Origin: GCA-003244245 sp049673305
Lineage (GTDB): Bacteria; Actinomycetota; Actinomycetes; Mycobacteriales; Pseudonocardiaceae
Length of the DNA stretch: 64,000 nt
Direction: 5' to 3'
Assembly (NCBI GenBank): GCA_049673305.1
Contig: JBATXM010000236.1
Location: 1-64,000, forward strand
Part shown: positions 28,001 through 35,944 of the stretch, piece by piece
Numbering within the stretch: position 1 is the first letter of the stretch
Layout: each line of letters opens with the position of its first letter
The notes under the pieces: generated by a model
Seen by the model: the letters and a program-made list of their open reading frames with translations, nothing else
Told to the model about the DNA's origin: nothing
Database searches by the model: none
Program-made: the position numbers and the translations under genes

Positions 28001-29065
28001 ACCGGGCGGGAGTGCCTGGGCCTCGTCCGGGGGCAGGATCACCACGGAATAGGTCGGCAGGGGGACACCGATGGTCACTGGCCGATCAGGATGGACCAAC
28101 GCCCAGGTCGCGGTGACCGTGGTCTCCGTCGGACCGTAGACGTTGAGGAATCTGCGGTCAGGCTGGTGCCATCGAGCGATGAGGGGCTGCGGGCACGCTT
28201 CACCGGACACCAGCAGGAAGCGCAGCCGGGGAAGATCCTCCTCCAGGGTTGCCAGCAGCGTCGGGACGCAGCAGAGTGCCGTGATCTCGTTGCGCTTCAG
28301 GAACTCGCCGAGCTCGTGACCGACCAGACTGGACCCAGCCGGCTTGGGGACCAGGGTTGCCCCCGCGACCAGTGGCACCCAGATCTCCTCAACGGAGAAG
28401 TCGAACGCGATCGTCATGCCTTGATAGACCCGGTCACTCGGCTGGATCCCGTAGACCTCGACCGCGACGCGGACGAAGTTGCAGATGCTGGCATGCTCGA
28501 CCGCTACCCCCTTGGGCCGGCCCGTGGAACCTGAGGTGTAGACGATGTAGCACAGCTCGTCGACCGGGTCGCCCTTCTCCGCGCCGGTGAGCCGGCGGTC
28601 GTCCTGGGCCGCGACCAGCGCTGCGACCTCGTCGACGCACACCTGCTCGCAACCGGTGGGCCGCACACGCTCCCTCAGGTGCGAACCGGTGAGCACCACC
28701 TTGACGCCAGCGTCGGCCACAATGGCGGACAACCGCTCGGATGGGCAACCAGCGTCGAGTGGTACGTACGCTGCGTTGATCTTCAGTACGGCCAGCATGG
28801 CGACATGGGAGTGCACGGCGTCGTCAAAGAGCAGCCCGATCCGATCGCCGGACCGGGCGCCCCAGACCAGGAGGAAACGAGCGAGCTGGTTGGCCCGAGC
28901 GTCCAGCTGGGGATAGGTCAAGGTGACGTCGTCGGTGTCCACGGCCAGCTGGTCGCTGTCTCGCATCTGGTCGCAGCGGTCCTCGAAGAGGTGATCGAGA
29001 CGTTCTCCGCGCCTCCAGCGAATGGTGTTCCCATACCCACGGCAAACCAGGACGCGGTCGGTCAT
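24998..29065 (-). CDS. Pls/PosA-type NRPS-like membrane synthetase, candidate poly-diaminobutyrate synthetase
   Basis: This 1355-aa protein has the architecture of epsilon-poly-lysine synthetase. The adenylation domain (about residues 20-490) contains CYIVYTSGSTGRPKG, NVYGPTETTV, YRTGDLGR and LPSNKADRTRLP. The carrier domain (about 520-590) has Ser in ELGADSL. Six or so membrane segments then surround three soluble acyltransferase-like beta-helix blocks. Specificity residues aligned by eye to GrsA are D-F-E-C-L-S-V-V-T. The Glu in FDFSVEEIW would suit a cationic side chain. The ATG at 29065 follows GGAGGGG. Upstream on the same strand, 101 bp away, is a diaminobutyrate-type aminotransferase, which points to diaminobutyrate as monomer. 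The 3' end overlaps leuB by 82 bp. Confidence 0.87.
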   Translation of the reverse strand: MTDRVLVCRGYGNTIRWRRGERLDHLFEDRCDQMRDSDQLAVDTDDVTLTYPQLDARANQLARFLLVWGARSGDRIGLLFDDAVHSHVAMLAVLKINAAYVPLDAGCPSERLSAIVADAGVKVVLTGSHLRERVRPTGCEQVCVDEVAALVAAQDDRRLTGAEKGDPVDELCYIVYTSGSTGRPKGVAVEHASICNFVRVAVEVYGIQPSDRVYQGMTIAFDFSVEEIWVPLVAGATLVPKPAGSSLVGHELGEFLKRNEITALCCVPTLLATLEEDLPRLRFLLVSGEACPQPLIARWHQPDRRFLNVYGPTETTVTATWALVHPDRPVTIGVPLPTYSVVILPPDEAQALPPGAVGEIGIAGVGLARGYLNRADLTNRSFIPDFLGIDNNPSGRIYRTGDLGRINDDGEIEYHGRLDTQVKIRGYRIELTEIESVLLQVPGITQAVVSTYQPEPGRVELVAYYSRGRHTAAVDSEQVYQQLRELLPQYMVPAYLEELAAIPMLPSNKADRTRLPTPHGPRSLTSRHACVSPSTETERVLADALASTLRLEQVSVEGHFFDELGADSLFMAQFCARVRQRSDLPPVSIRDVYLHPTIRGLATALAGQAPTPVGPALPPSSETPTRASTARYLLCGSAQLLLILGLSYLSALLLVEGYDWTAAPGTGLIETYLRAVLFGGAAFLGSCALPIVAKWVLVGRWKRQDFPVWGLAYLRFWLVKTLIRVNPLALFVGSPLYLLYLRALGANIGRGVAIFSRTIPVCTDLLTIGDGTVIRKDTSFVCYRAHAGRIQTGPVTLGRDVVVAEQSVLDIGTSMGDGAQLGHASALHASQAVPDGQSWHGSPAQPSTVDYRSVGPTHCGTLRRVLFSAVQLVNLLGVTLPLIIEAEDNLIRFLHLGSLTLTSWTSYAHLIVLSLVLFGGGVLTGLAIVLTLPRLLNLFITPDRVYPLYGFHYSVHRTITRMTNTRFYMTLFGDSSFIVHYLRALGYDLSPIEQTGSNFGVEQRHETPYLSTIGTGTMVSDGLSMINANFSSSSFTVTRATVGPHSFLGNNIVYPSSSAMGDNCLYGTKVMVPIDGTVREGIGLLGSPPFEIPRSVHRDHRFDHLRTGEELQRRLAAKNRHNMATIGIFLLVQWCDLCLVAVLALLTAGLYRRLGAAEAATVEEIVTVAFSMGYFVFVERAGAAFRPLRPQLCSIYDPYFWRHERFWKLNTGMLGLFNGTPFKNVVWRLLGVRIGHRVFDDGCSMVEKTLVTLGDDCTLGAGSAIQCHSLEDGIFKSDHITLGAGATVGAHAFVHYGVTMEDDAILDIDSFLMKGTDVAPHARWRGNPAHEIRSTRWLDETRAARRSPMERVPPG

Positions 29066-29166
29066 GCACCCCTCCGTCAGATCTCCCGCCCTCATGAAGG
29101 TATATCGGGGAAATCGGAAGCAGCATTACCTGATGGGTCGCCAATGTTTGGTCAGACGCAACCGGG

Positions 29167-30666
29167 TCATGGACAATGAGGTGCGGTACTCGCGTTGTGA
29201 CTATCCGTGGTGTGATGACTCACGCGGTGATGAGATAATGGACAGCAGCGATTCGGGTGACGGTGGGGCTGATGGCTGCACTCCTGGAGGACGTCGAGGA
29301 GAATGGTGCAGGCGGTGTCGAGGACGTCCTCGGTCACGTTGAGCGGCGGCATCAACCGCACGACGCAATCGTGGCGGCCGCCGAGCTCGAGGATCAGCCC
29401 CCGGCGCAACGCCAGCGCTTGAACGTGCGCCGCCATCTCACCCGCCGGCCGGCCATCCGCCGGGTCGGCGAGCTCGATACCCCACATGAGCCCCAGGCCG
29501 CGCACCTCGCGCACCCACGGGTGGTCCCGGAGCCCCTCGAGCGCTCGGGCGAGCTGCTTACCTCGCCGGCGCACGTTGCCCAGCACGTCGTCCCGGCGGA
29601 AGATTCGGATCGTCTCCACCCCCGCAGCGAAGGCAAGCTGGTTGCCCCGGAAAGTCCCGGTGTGCGCACCCGGCGCCCAGGCATCCAGCCGCTCGTCGTA
29701 GATGATGATCGCAACCGGGGCGCCGACCCCACTCAGCGCCTTCGACGCGATGATGACGTCGGGCTCGATGTCGTACTGCTCGAAGGCGAACCAGGTGCCG
29801 GTGCGCCCGCAGCCGGTTTGCACCTCATCGACCACCAGGGGGATGTCCAGGGCGCGAGTCAGCATGCGCACCCGCCGAACGAAGTCCGGGCGGGCGGGCA
29901 CGACACCGCCTTCCCCCTGCACCATTTCCAGCACGACCGCGGCCGGTAGCGGTATCCCGCCGTTGGGGTCCAGCAGGGACCGCTCGAGGTAGCTGACGCA
30001 GTTGGTCGTGCACGTCTCCGGCGTAAGATCCACCGGACACCTGCCGCAGGAGGAGTACGGGAAGAAATGGACACCGGGCACACCGTTCCGGACGGGCGCC
30101 TTGTTCGCCACCAGTCCACTGAGCGCCATCGCGGCGTGCGTGGTGCCGTGGAAGCCCCCCTGGAAGGAGATGACGTCGCCCCGACCGGTCGCGATCTTGC
30201 AGAGCTTCAGCGCGGCGTCGACCGCGTTGGCTCCGGTGGGTCCGCAGAAGTGCACTTTTACTCGGCTGCGCATGGTTGGTGGAAGCATGGACAGTTGCGC
30301 GTCGGTGAAGGCGTCCTTGGCCGGGGTCGGAAAGTCGAGACCGTGGGCGAACCGGCCAACCTGCGTGGTCACCGCCGCGACCAGCTCCGGATGGCTGTGG
30401 CCCAGGGGTAGCGCACCAGCACCCGTGAGGAAGTCGATGAAGACATTGCCATCGAGGTCGCGCACAAAACTGCCAGCAGCGTCCGCGATCGCGATCGGAA
30501 GGTGCCTCGGGTACACCCTGGCGTTGGACTCCCGGCGGCTCTGCCTGGCGAGTAGCTCAGCGGAGCGCGGGCCAGGCAGGTCGCCGTGGACGCACGGGCC
30601 GTTCACCGTCTCGTGCTGGTTGGGCGTAACCATGGCGATCTCCCAGGGTGGTTTCAGGGCGGACAT
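29167..30666 (-). CDS. Class III aminotransferase, probably diaminobutyrate--2-oxoglutarate aminotransferase
   Basis: This 499-aa PLP enzyme has the fold-type I landmarks FCGPTGANAVDAALKLCK, SFQGGFHGTTHAAMALSG, the acidic PLP contact in VVDEVQTGCGRTG, and the Schiff-base Lys in DVIIASKALSGVGAP. These are typical of the EctB/DABA aminotransferase group, which makes L-2,4-diaminobutyrate from aspartate semialdehyde. The C-terminus has an unusual His/Ser/Thr/Pro-rich tail of about 35 residues. The ATG at 30666 may be too early; an ATG 11 codons later (MVTPNQHETV) is an alternative. It precedes the Pls-like gene on the same strand and probably supplies its monomer. Confidence 0.85.
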   Translation of the reverse strand: MSALKPPWEIAMVTPNQHETVNGPCVHGDLPGPRSAELLARQSRRESNARVYPRHLPIAIADAAGSFVRDLDGNVFIDFLTGAGALPLGHSHPELVAAVTTQVGRFAHGLDFPTPAKDAFTDAQLSMLPPTMRSRVKVHFCGPTGANAVDAALKLCKIATGRGDVISFQGGFHGTTHAAMALSGLVANKAPVRNGVPGVHFFPYSSCGRCPVDLTPETCTTNCVSYLERSLLDPNGGIPLPAAVVLEMVQGEGGVVPARPDFVRRVRMLTRALDIPLVVDEVQTGCGRTGTWFAFEQYDIEPDVIIASKALSGVGAPVAIIIYDERLDAWAPGAHTGTFRGNQLAFAAGVETIRIFRRDDVLGNVRRRGKQLARALEGLRDHPWVREVRGLGLMWGIELADPADGRPAGEMAAHVQALALRRGLILELGGRHDCVVRLMPPLNVTEDVLDTACTILLDVLQECSHQPHRHPNRCCPLSHHRVSHHTTDSHNASTAPHCP

Positions 30667-30774
30667 GGTGTGCCGAGTAGCGAATACCAGACCAGTGGTG
30701 TCGGGCGGAGTAAAAATAAACTCGCAGGTAAACTGATCCGTGGTTTTAATGCTGAATGAACAGGAGGTGAATCA

Positions 30775-30936
30775 TTGCGCGATCGAGCGAAGGGTTGCCT
30801 AAGCTTGATAAGGGCTGCCTACGTTTTATGGCGCGGTGACCGCCCGCGCCGTGGAACCAAATACGCAAACCCAGGACGGCCCCCGCAACGCGTACCTTCC
30901 AGCCCAACCGGGACCCGCCGGACACAGACATCCTGA
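30775..30936 (+). CDS. Possible 53-aa basic peptide with TTG start
   Basis: A near-perfect Shine-Dalgarno sequence, AGGAGGTGA (30762-30770), stands at ideal distance from the TTG at 30775. The frame runs 53 codons, beginning MRDRAKGCLSLIRAAYVLWR and rich in Arg and Pro. It contains a TTA codon, rare in actinomycetes. No homologue is recognised. The ribosome site is the main support, and the rest could be chance. Confidence 0.22.
   Translation: MRDRAKGCLSLIRAAYVLWRGDRPRRGTKYANPGRPPQRVPSSPTGTRRTQTS
30789..30817. repeat. Tandem direct repeat AAGGG(T/C)TGCCTA
   Basis: Two copies of AAGGGYTGCCTA occur 17 bp apart (about 30789 and 30806) in the AT-rich region before the aminotransferase. The first copy, extended, matches 12 of 19 positions of the actinobacterial IdeR/DmdR iron box as I remember it. 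It may be a regulator site. Confidence 0.35.
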
Positions 30937-31351
30937 AGTGGATTTTTGATCAAGCTCTGACCTGGGGCACCCGTGAGGCATTCGCAGGAAAATCTGGTGA
31001 ATATCCTAGGCCCGCGAAGGACTGACCGAGGACTCAAGATCACTGTTTGAGTGCCTCAGGTGACATGTCGTGTCACTTTCGGCACCGAAACCGTGATCAT
31101 GACCGTGGTGCCGCCCTGATGTGGGCCACCACCGCCTGCGGGCGGGCCCTCCAACGTCGGTGACGTCGAGTTCACGGCAAGCGCCGACCGCGCACTGGGC
31201 ATGTCGCGCCCATGACGACACCTCGCACATCGCAGTGCTGGATCAGGTTGGGGGGTGGGCTGGCCGGGATCGGTGTCTTTCGGGGAACCGCTGATGGGCT
31301 TGCAGGCGACGGTAGTACGGTCACCCCCGGATCGGACGAGGAGGGCAGGCA

Positions 31352-31741
31352 GTGACGAGCAGCGTCGAGCAGGTCGGTGCGCCGCTGGTGGATGTCGCCC
31401 AGCAGCCGGGCTCTCTGGCGGCTGCGGTCGCCGCTGGCGAGCTGTGGATGGAAGCCGGCGTTGCCGAACGCGCCGCCGCCCGCTGCGACCAGGCGGTCGA
31501 TGAGATCAACGATTTGTTGAGGCGCGCGGACGTGCTCGCCTGGGAGCGGAAGTTCGGCGCCAACCTAGACGGCGGGGCGGCTGCAACCCGGTTCGCCGAG
31601 GCCGGGCGGGACTTCATCGACACGATTACGAATGCCCGCGGGGTGTTCGAGAACATGGCGGCTACTTACCGGGCAGCCGGGCGAACGGTCACTGAGGCTG
31701 ATGCGGCGAGCGAGCAGATGTTCCGGCGCAGGTCCGAGTGA
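31352..31741 (+). CDS. WXG100-like ESX-associated protein
   Basis: The 129-aa, mostly helical, Ala-rich acidic protein resembles short ESX/type VII secretion-associated proteins of Pseudonocardiaceae. No strict WxG motif is visible; ELWMEAGVAERAAARCDQAV and RADVLAWERKFGANLDGG occupy the two helices. It starts at a GTG after GAGGAGGGCAGG. The stop overlaps the next gene (GTGA). Assignment rests mainly on the neighbours: a DUF3558 lipoprotein, a PPE-like protein and EspG. Confidence 0.72.
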   Translation: MTSSVEQVGAPLVDVAQQPGSLAAAVAAGELWMEAGVAERAAARCDQAVDEINDLLRRADVLAWERKFGANLDGGAAATRFAEAGRDFIDTITNARGVFENMAATYRAAGRTVTEADAASEQMFRRRSE

Positions 31742-32247
31742 AGCGTGTTCTGGTTGTCACACTAGGGCTACTAGCGGCCGGATGCGGTTCCCAGGCGTCG
31801 GGGCTCGCTCCGTCGCCTGCGGTGGCCGATGCCAGCCGGGTCGACATGTGCACCATCCTTACCGATGCGGAGCTGAGTCAGCTCGGAATCAAGCTGAACA
31901 CCCGCAAGCAGGACAACGAGCTCGGCGTGGTCGGTTGCGGGTGGGTGGGTAAGCCTTTCACGCTGAGTCTGGAGCGGAACAGGGACAATCTTGCTTCGTA
32001 CCAGGCCCGTCGGCATGATCCGGCGTTCACCAGCTTCGCGGAGAACATGGTGAATGGCCGGGCCGGGGTCCAACTCGGAGTGAGGCGTGACCGCGAACAG
32101 TGCGCGCAGTTCATGGATGGTGGGCCGGTGTCGCTCACGGTGAGCGTAGCGGCATCATCCAGCTTGGGTCCGCCTATCGATCCATGTGCTGAGGCGTTGC
32201 GGATTGCGCAGATGATCGAGCCTCGGTTGCCGAAAGCGGGGGTTTGA
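31738..32247 (+). CDS. DUF3558 domain-containing lipoprotein
   Basis: The 169-aa exported lipoprotein has the signal VLVVTLGLLAAGC with the acylated Cys at about residue 16. The DUF3558 pattern follows: DMCTILTDAELSQLGI, GCGW, and a C-terminal PCAEALRIAQMIEPRLP. The family is common beside ESX-type genes in Pseudonocardiaceae; its function is unknown. It overlaps the preceding gene by 4 nt. Confidence 0.85.
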   Translation: MKRVLVVTLGLLAAGCGSQASGLAPSPAVADASRVDMCTILTDAELSQLGIKLNTRKQDNELGVVGCGWVGKPFTLSLERNRDNLASYQARRHDPAFTSFAENMVNGRAGVQLGVRRDREQCAQFMDGGPVSLTVSVAASSSLGPPIDPCAEALRIAQMIEPRLPKAGV

Positions 32248-32313
32248 GGTGGCCGGAGCGTGGGATGTGGTGGCTGGCCTGCAAAGCCACCTGGGCGGAC
32301 GGAGGTAACGATT

Positions 32314-33576
32314 GTGTCGGTTAACTGGGCTGCCTGCGATCATCGATCGATCTATTCGATGCTGCACACCTCGGTCGACCCCGGCAATATCGGTGACGGC
32401 GTGGAAGCGTGGCGCGAACAGAACAGGAACACGGAAGAGGTTTTGACCAGCCTCGTTCCTGACTTGAACAGGATCGTCTCCGGTGGGTGGCGTGGTGCGG
32501 CGGCCGATCGGGCACTCAACGCCCTCGGGCCGATCGACCAGTGGTCGGCCACTCTGGCCGCTACCACGGAGCGCGTCGCGGCGTTGATGGATGCCGCTGG
32601 GTTCTCTGTTGCGCAGACCAAGGCTGCTGTGCCCCTGCCAAAGTCCTTTGACTGGGGAGAGTTCGGGCACAGCTTCACTACCAGTGGCCTGATCGGCGGG
32701 GTCGAAGACGCTGTCGCGCAGGAGCGGGCGCAGGATAAGGCGCATGCCGAGGCGGTGCGGATCATGACCGATGTGTACTCCGCGCCAATCACTGAGTACA
32801 GCGCGGCGGTGCCGGCGTACCCGCAGCTGGTGGACCCGACGTTGCCGCAACCCGATCAGATTCTGGAGCCGGGTCCGGCACCTGACTATCCCGATGGTGG
32901 GGTGCCCCCTGGTGGTGCCGGCACGTACGGTGGGGGCGGCACGCACGGGTTCAGCGTGCAGGGGGCAGGTACCCATGGGGGCACGGTGTCCGGTGTTCGA
33001 GCCAGCGCAGATGCCGGTGAGCGCGTCGCGCACCCGCCGCCGGTTCCGGTGGGATTGCAGAATGTGACCAGGGATAGGGCTGGTCTGGCGGCACACGGCG
33101 GCCCGGTGGCGCCTGATCAGGCCACCCAGCAACCCGAACATGGGGCGGGGGAGGCCGCTGCGGCGGCACTGGTTGCGGCGGCTGCCGGTGTCCCGGTGAT
33201 CGCGCCGATCGCTGGGGATGAGTTCCGGAGAGCGAGGGCGGCCGGTGGCAGCTATCTGGGCGTGGGCGGGCATGTGAGTGGGGGTGTGCGGGCCGACGTG
33301 GGTCACTGTGGTGAGTTCGGTCCCCGCCCCACGAGCCCCACCACTGACATCGCTCATTCCCCGGGGGGCAACCCCAGCGGCCGGGACGTCGGACGCGCCG
33401 GAATGGGGGAAATGATGGCACCGATGGGTGGCGGGCGCGGTCCGGGTGGCGAGGACTCCGAGCACCGGTGTCCCTCCTACCTGATCGAGATGAACGATGT
33501 CTTCACCGACGGGCGCAAGGTCGCCCCAGCGGTGATCGGTGAGGACCTCTCCCCGAGCAGGACGATTGAGCCGTGA
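32314..33576 (+). CDS. PPE/WXG-like putative type VII secretion substrate
   Basis: The 420-aa protein starts with a helical region of about 180 residues. This contains a W-x-G turn (IVSGGWRGAAADRALNAL, about residues 55-73), typical of PPE/WXG100-superfamily substrates. A low-complexity Gly/Pro/His-rich linker (about 195-260) and an unrecognised C-terminus follow. The GTG at 32314 has GGAGGT 7 nt upstream. It overlaps espG by 4 nt. The operon order suggests a substrate with its EspG chaperone. Confidence 0.75.
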   Translation: MSVNWAACDHRSIYSMLHTSVDPGNIGDGVEAWREQNRNTEEVLTSLVPDLNRIVSGGWRGAAADRALNALGPIDQWSATLAATTERVAALMDAAGFSVAQTKAAVPLPKSFDWGEFGHSFTTSGLIGGVEDAVAQERAQDKAHAEAVRIMTDVYSAPITEYSAAVPAYPQLVDPTLPQPDQILEPGPAPDYPDGGVPPGGAGTYGGGGTHGFSVQGAGTHGGTVSGVRASADAGERVAHPPPVPVGLQNVTRDRAGLAAHGGPVAPDQATQQPEHGAGEAAAAALVAAAAGVPVIAPIAGDEFRRARAAGGSYLGVGGHVSGGVRADVGHCGEFGPRPTSPTTDIAHSPGGNPSGRDVGRAGMGEMMAPMGGGRGPGGEDSEHRCPSYLIEMNDVFTDGRKVAPAVIGEDLSPSRTIEP

Positions 33577-34373
33577 CGCCGATGGCATGGCGGCTGAGCG
33601 CCGCGCAGTGGGACGTGCTCACCGAGGCGCTGCAGCTGGAAGGTTACCCAGCGCCAATCCAGGTGCGCTCGCACGGGCGTACTGATCTGGAGCGCGGGCG
33701 TCTCCGGGCTGAGGTGGGCGACGAGCTGCGCCAGCTCGGCTTGGTGCGCGCCGGCCGGGTGGAGGCTGATCTGGAAGCCGCGCTGCGCCTGCTGCATCGG
33801 CCCGCGAGTTGGGTGGACTCGGTGTGGCTGCCCGACGCGGCGGCGCGCCAGCCGGTTCGGGTGCTCGCGGCCCGGAGCGCCACGGTGGGTGTCTGCGCGC
33901 GGCAGCACCCGGACCAGCCTGGCGCGACGGTGCTCGAGGTCATCTCCTCGGCGGGGTTGGCTGCGGCGGGGTTGGCTGCGGCGGTGGTGGGTCGGCTCCC
34001 GGCGCACCCGCCGGGCCGCAGTGTTCTGCGCGAGAGCCCTGCGGTGACCATCGCCCTGGCGTCGAGCCCCGAGCGGCCCGGTGGCGTGCTGGTCTCGGCG
34101 TCGCCCGTGCGGAGCAGCGTCGAGCGTGAGCGCGCCGCAGTGTCGGCGCTCCTGGACCAACCCCACGCCCGCGCGGGGCAGATCGCCGCCAACACGCGGG
34201 ACTCCGCTGGCCGGGTGCGCCGCTCGCAGGTCGTGCGCTGGTGCGACAACCCTGAGGGCCGATACCAGATCACCACCACTGCCCGAACCGACACCAGGTC
34301 CCTCACCATCACCCCCGCCGACCCGCACCGTCTGGCCACCACCCTTCAGCACCTTCTTGATTCAGTGCACTGA
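33573..34373 (+). CDS. ESX secretion-associated protein EspG
   Basis: The 266-aa protein matches the EspG family, cytosolic chaperones that bind PE/PPE-type substrates for type VII secretion. It has the N-terminal WRLSAAQWDVLTEALQLEG and a C-terminal YQITTTARTDTRSLTITPAD strand pair. The start overlaps the PPE-like gene (GTGA), consistent with a substrate-chaperone pair. There is an internal AGLAAAGLAAA repeat at about residue 129. No ESX core component (EccC, EccD) lies in the window. Confidence 0.85.
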   Translation: MTPMAWRLSAAQWDVLTEALQLEGYPAPIQVRSHGRTDLERGRLRAEVGDELRQLGLVRAGRVEADLEAALRLLHRPASWVDSVWLPDAAARQPVRVLAARSATVGVCARQHPDQPGATVLEVISSAGLAAAGLAAAVVGRLPAHPPGRSVLRESPAVTIALASSPERPGGVLVSASPVRSSVERERAAVSALLDQPHARAGQIAANTRDSAGRVRRSQVVRWCDNPEGRYQITTTARTDTRSLTITPADPHRLATTLQHLLDSVH

Positions 34374-34382
34374 CCTGGGTGT

Positions 34383-34570
34383 TCAGTTGTCGCCGAAGGT
34401 CATGTCGTAGTGGATGCAGTCCAGGCGGTGCACGAGCGGGGCCACCTGTTCTGGGACCAGCACGATCTGGTCACCGTCTCGGTGGCCACGGTGATCCGCG
34501 CGACCTGCATGGTGACGGTGACAGGTGCGGCGTCACCCTCCGCCTCGACTGTCCACTGTGGCTGCATCAT
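34383..34570 (-). pseudogene. Small frameshifted gene remnant
   Basis: A good ribosome site (GGAGAGC) precedes the ATG at 34570. The first frame reads MMQPQWTVEAEGDAAPVTVT and continues for 34 convincing codons, then turns to low-quality sequence and stops at 34400. Shifting frame gives a natural continuation, DQIVLVPEQVAPLVHRLDCI, ending in a stop at 34383. The gene seems to carry a one-base deletion or insertion near 34465. The family is unknown. Confidence 0.4.
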
Positions 34571-34720
34571 GATGCTCTCCCCACTCGATCTGAAACTCAG
34601 TGCTGGAATATTGGCATCGTTGCGAGATAAGCAGCAATACTACGATCGAGTGACGCATACTGCGTCTGGTGCGGCGCTGAGCCTAAGGTGCGAGCACGGA
34701 AACCGAAGGAAGGGGTGGGT

Positions 34721-35569
34721 ATGCCGCGAGGACGGCGGACGGTGAAGTCTCGCCGGGTGTCCGGGGAACTGCGCCGGTTGCGGGCCCGCTCCGGGCACAC
34801 CTGCAAGACAGTGGGGGCGGCGCTGGGCATCTCCGGCAGCAAGGTCAGCCGGATCGAGACCGGGCGGATCGGGCTGCAAGCTGACGAGGTGGCCGCGCTG
34901 CTCGGCTTCTACCAGGCCGGCAAGGCGTTGCGCGACGAGCTGCTGGAGCTGGTCCGTCGGGCGGGTGAGCCGAGTTGGTGGCAGGCACAGGGCTCCCGGC
35001 TGCCCGAGCTGTGGCAGGCGCTCATCGACTTCGAGCGCTCCGCGACAGCGATCACCAACTACGAGCCGCTGGTGGTGCCAGGCCTGCTGCAAACCGCCGA
35101 CTACGCCGGGGCGCTGATCGCAGCCACCAATCCGGCGTTGAGCGAGGACGAGGTGGAGACCCTGGTCGCGGCCCGCACCACCCGCCAGGCGCTACTCGGC
35201 CGACCCCACCCGCCCCGGTTGCTTGCGCTGTTGGAGGAGGGCGTGCTGCACCGGGTGATCGGAGACCACGGACTGATGCGCCGCCAGGTCCGGCACTTGG
35301 AGGACGCCGCCACCCGGTCCAACGTCACCATCCAGGTGATTCCCACCGAAGCGGGCGCACACCCCGGGCTGGAGGGGCCGTTCGTGATCCTGGAGTTCAA
35401 GCGCGACCCCACCCTCGTGCATCTGGAAAACCGCGGCGGCAGAGCCATCCTGGAGGAGGATGACGACATCGACAGAGCTACGATCGCGTTGCGGTATCTG
35501 CAACAAATCGCGCTCAGCCCCGACGACTCGCTGGCCCTGCTGACCAAGATCGTCCGGGAGCTGACCTGA
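34721..35569 (+). CDS. XRE-family regulator with DUF5753 sensor domain
   Basis: The 282-aa protein has an N-terminal helix-turn-helix (RRLRARSGHTCKTVGAALGI then SKVSRIETGRI, about residues 14-45). A DUF5753 domain follows, starting near YEPLVVPGLLQTADYA. This is the standard actinomycete XRE-DUF5753 regulator, normally paired with a DUF397 protein, as here. The ATG at 34721 follows GAAGGAAGGGG. Such pairs act in developmental or antibiotic regulation and have been likened to toxin-antitoxin systems. Confidence 0.92.
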   Translation: MPRGRRTVKSRRVSGELRRLRARSGHTCKTVGAALGISGSKVSRIETGRIGLQADEVAALLGFYQAGKALRDELLELVRRAGEPSWWQAQGSRLPELWQALIDFERSATAITNYEPLVVPGLLQTADYAGALIAATNPALSEDEVETLVAARTTRQALLGRPHPPRLLALLEEGVLHRVIGDHGLMRRQVRHLEDAATRSNVTIQVIPTEAGAHPGLEGPFVILEFKRDPTLVHLENRGGRAILEEDDDIDRATIALRYLQQIALSPDDSLALLTKIVRELT

Positions 35570-35589
35570 CGGCAGCGAGGGCGGCCACC

Positions 35590-35850
35590 ATGACCGGACA
35601 GCGGCGTCACCCGGCGTGGCGCAAGAGCAGCTACAGCACCAGCGTGAGCAACTGCGTGGAGGTCGCGGCGCTGGGCTGGCGCACCAGCAGCCACAGCACC
35701 AGCGAGGCCAACTGTGTCCAGGTGGCCCTCGGCGGTCCCGCGATCGGGGTCCGCGACTCCAAGGACCCCGACGGCCCGGTGCTCGCCGTGCTCGCACACC
35801 CCTGGTCAGCATTCCTGCGCGGCGTCACCACCGGCGATCTCGACCGCTAA
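35590..35850 (+). CDS. DUF397 domain-containing protein with duplicated motif
   Basis: The 86-aa partner of the upstream XRE regulator is separated from it by 20 bp. DUF397 normally has one WRKSSYS...NCVEVA motif. Here the motif occurs twice in tandem: WRKSSYSTSVSNCVEVA at about 11-27 and WRTSSHSTSEANCVQVA at about 30-46. It ends with the usual VRDSKDPDGPVLAV and WSAFLRGV. An internal duplication is the simplest explanation. Confidence 0.9.
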   Translation: MTGQRRHPAWRKSSYSTSVSNCVEVAALGWRTSSHSTSEANCVQVALGGPAIGVRDSKDPDGPVLAVLAHPWSAFLRGVTTGDLDR

Positions 35851-35944
35851 CCGCTGCGCTCCCATCCCGTAGCACGGGTGCGGAACGAGAATGCGGCCCG
35901 GCAGCTAGCGGACAGGCTCTGCCATCAGATGCAAGCATGGTGTC

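Larger units (their letters stand above)
30667..31351. other. Regulatory intergenic region upstream of the aminotransferase
   Basis: The 685-bp gap separates the aminotransferase start from the WXG-like gene. Positions 30700-30830 are distinctly AT-rich for this genome and hold a tandem direct repeat and a strong forward ribosome-site sequence. Positions 30940-31340 show no convincing gene. The promoter of the WXG-like gene must lie in the last 150 bp. Confidence 0.5.
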
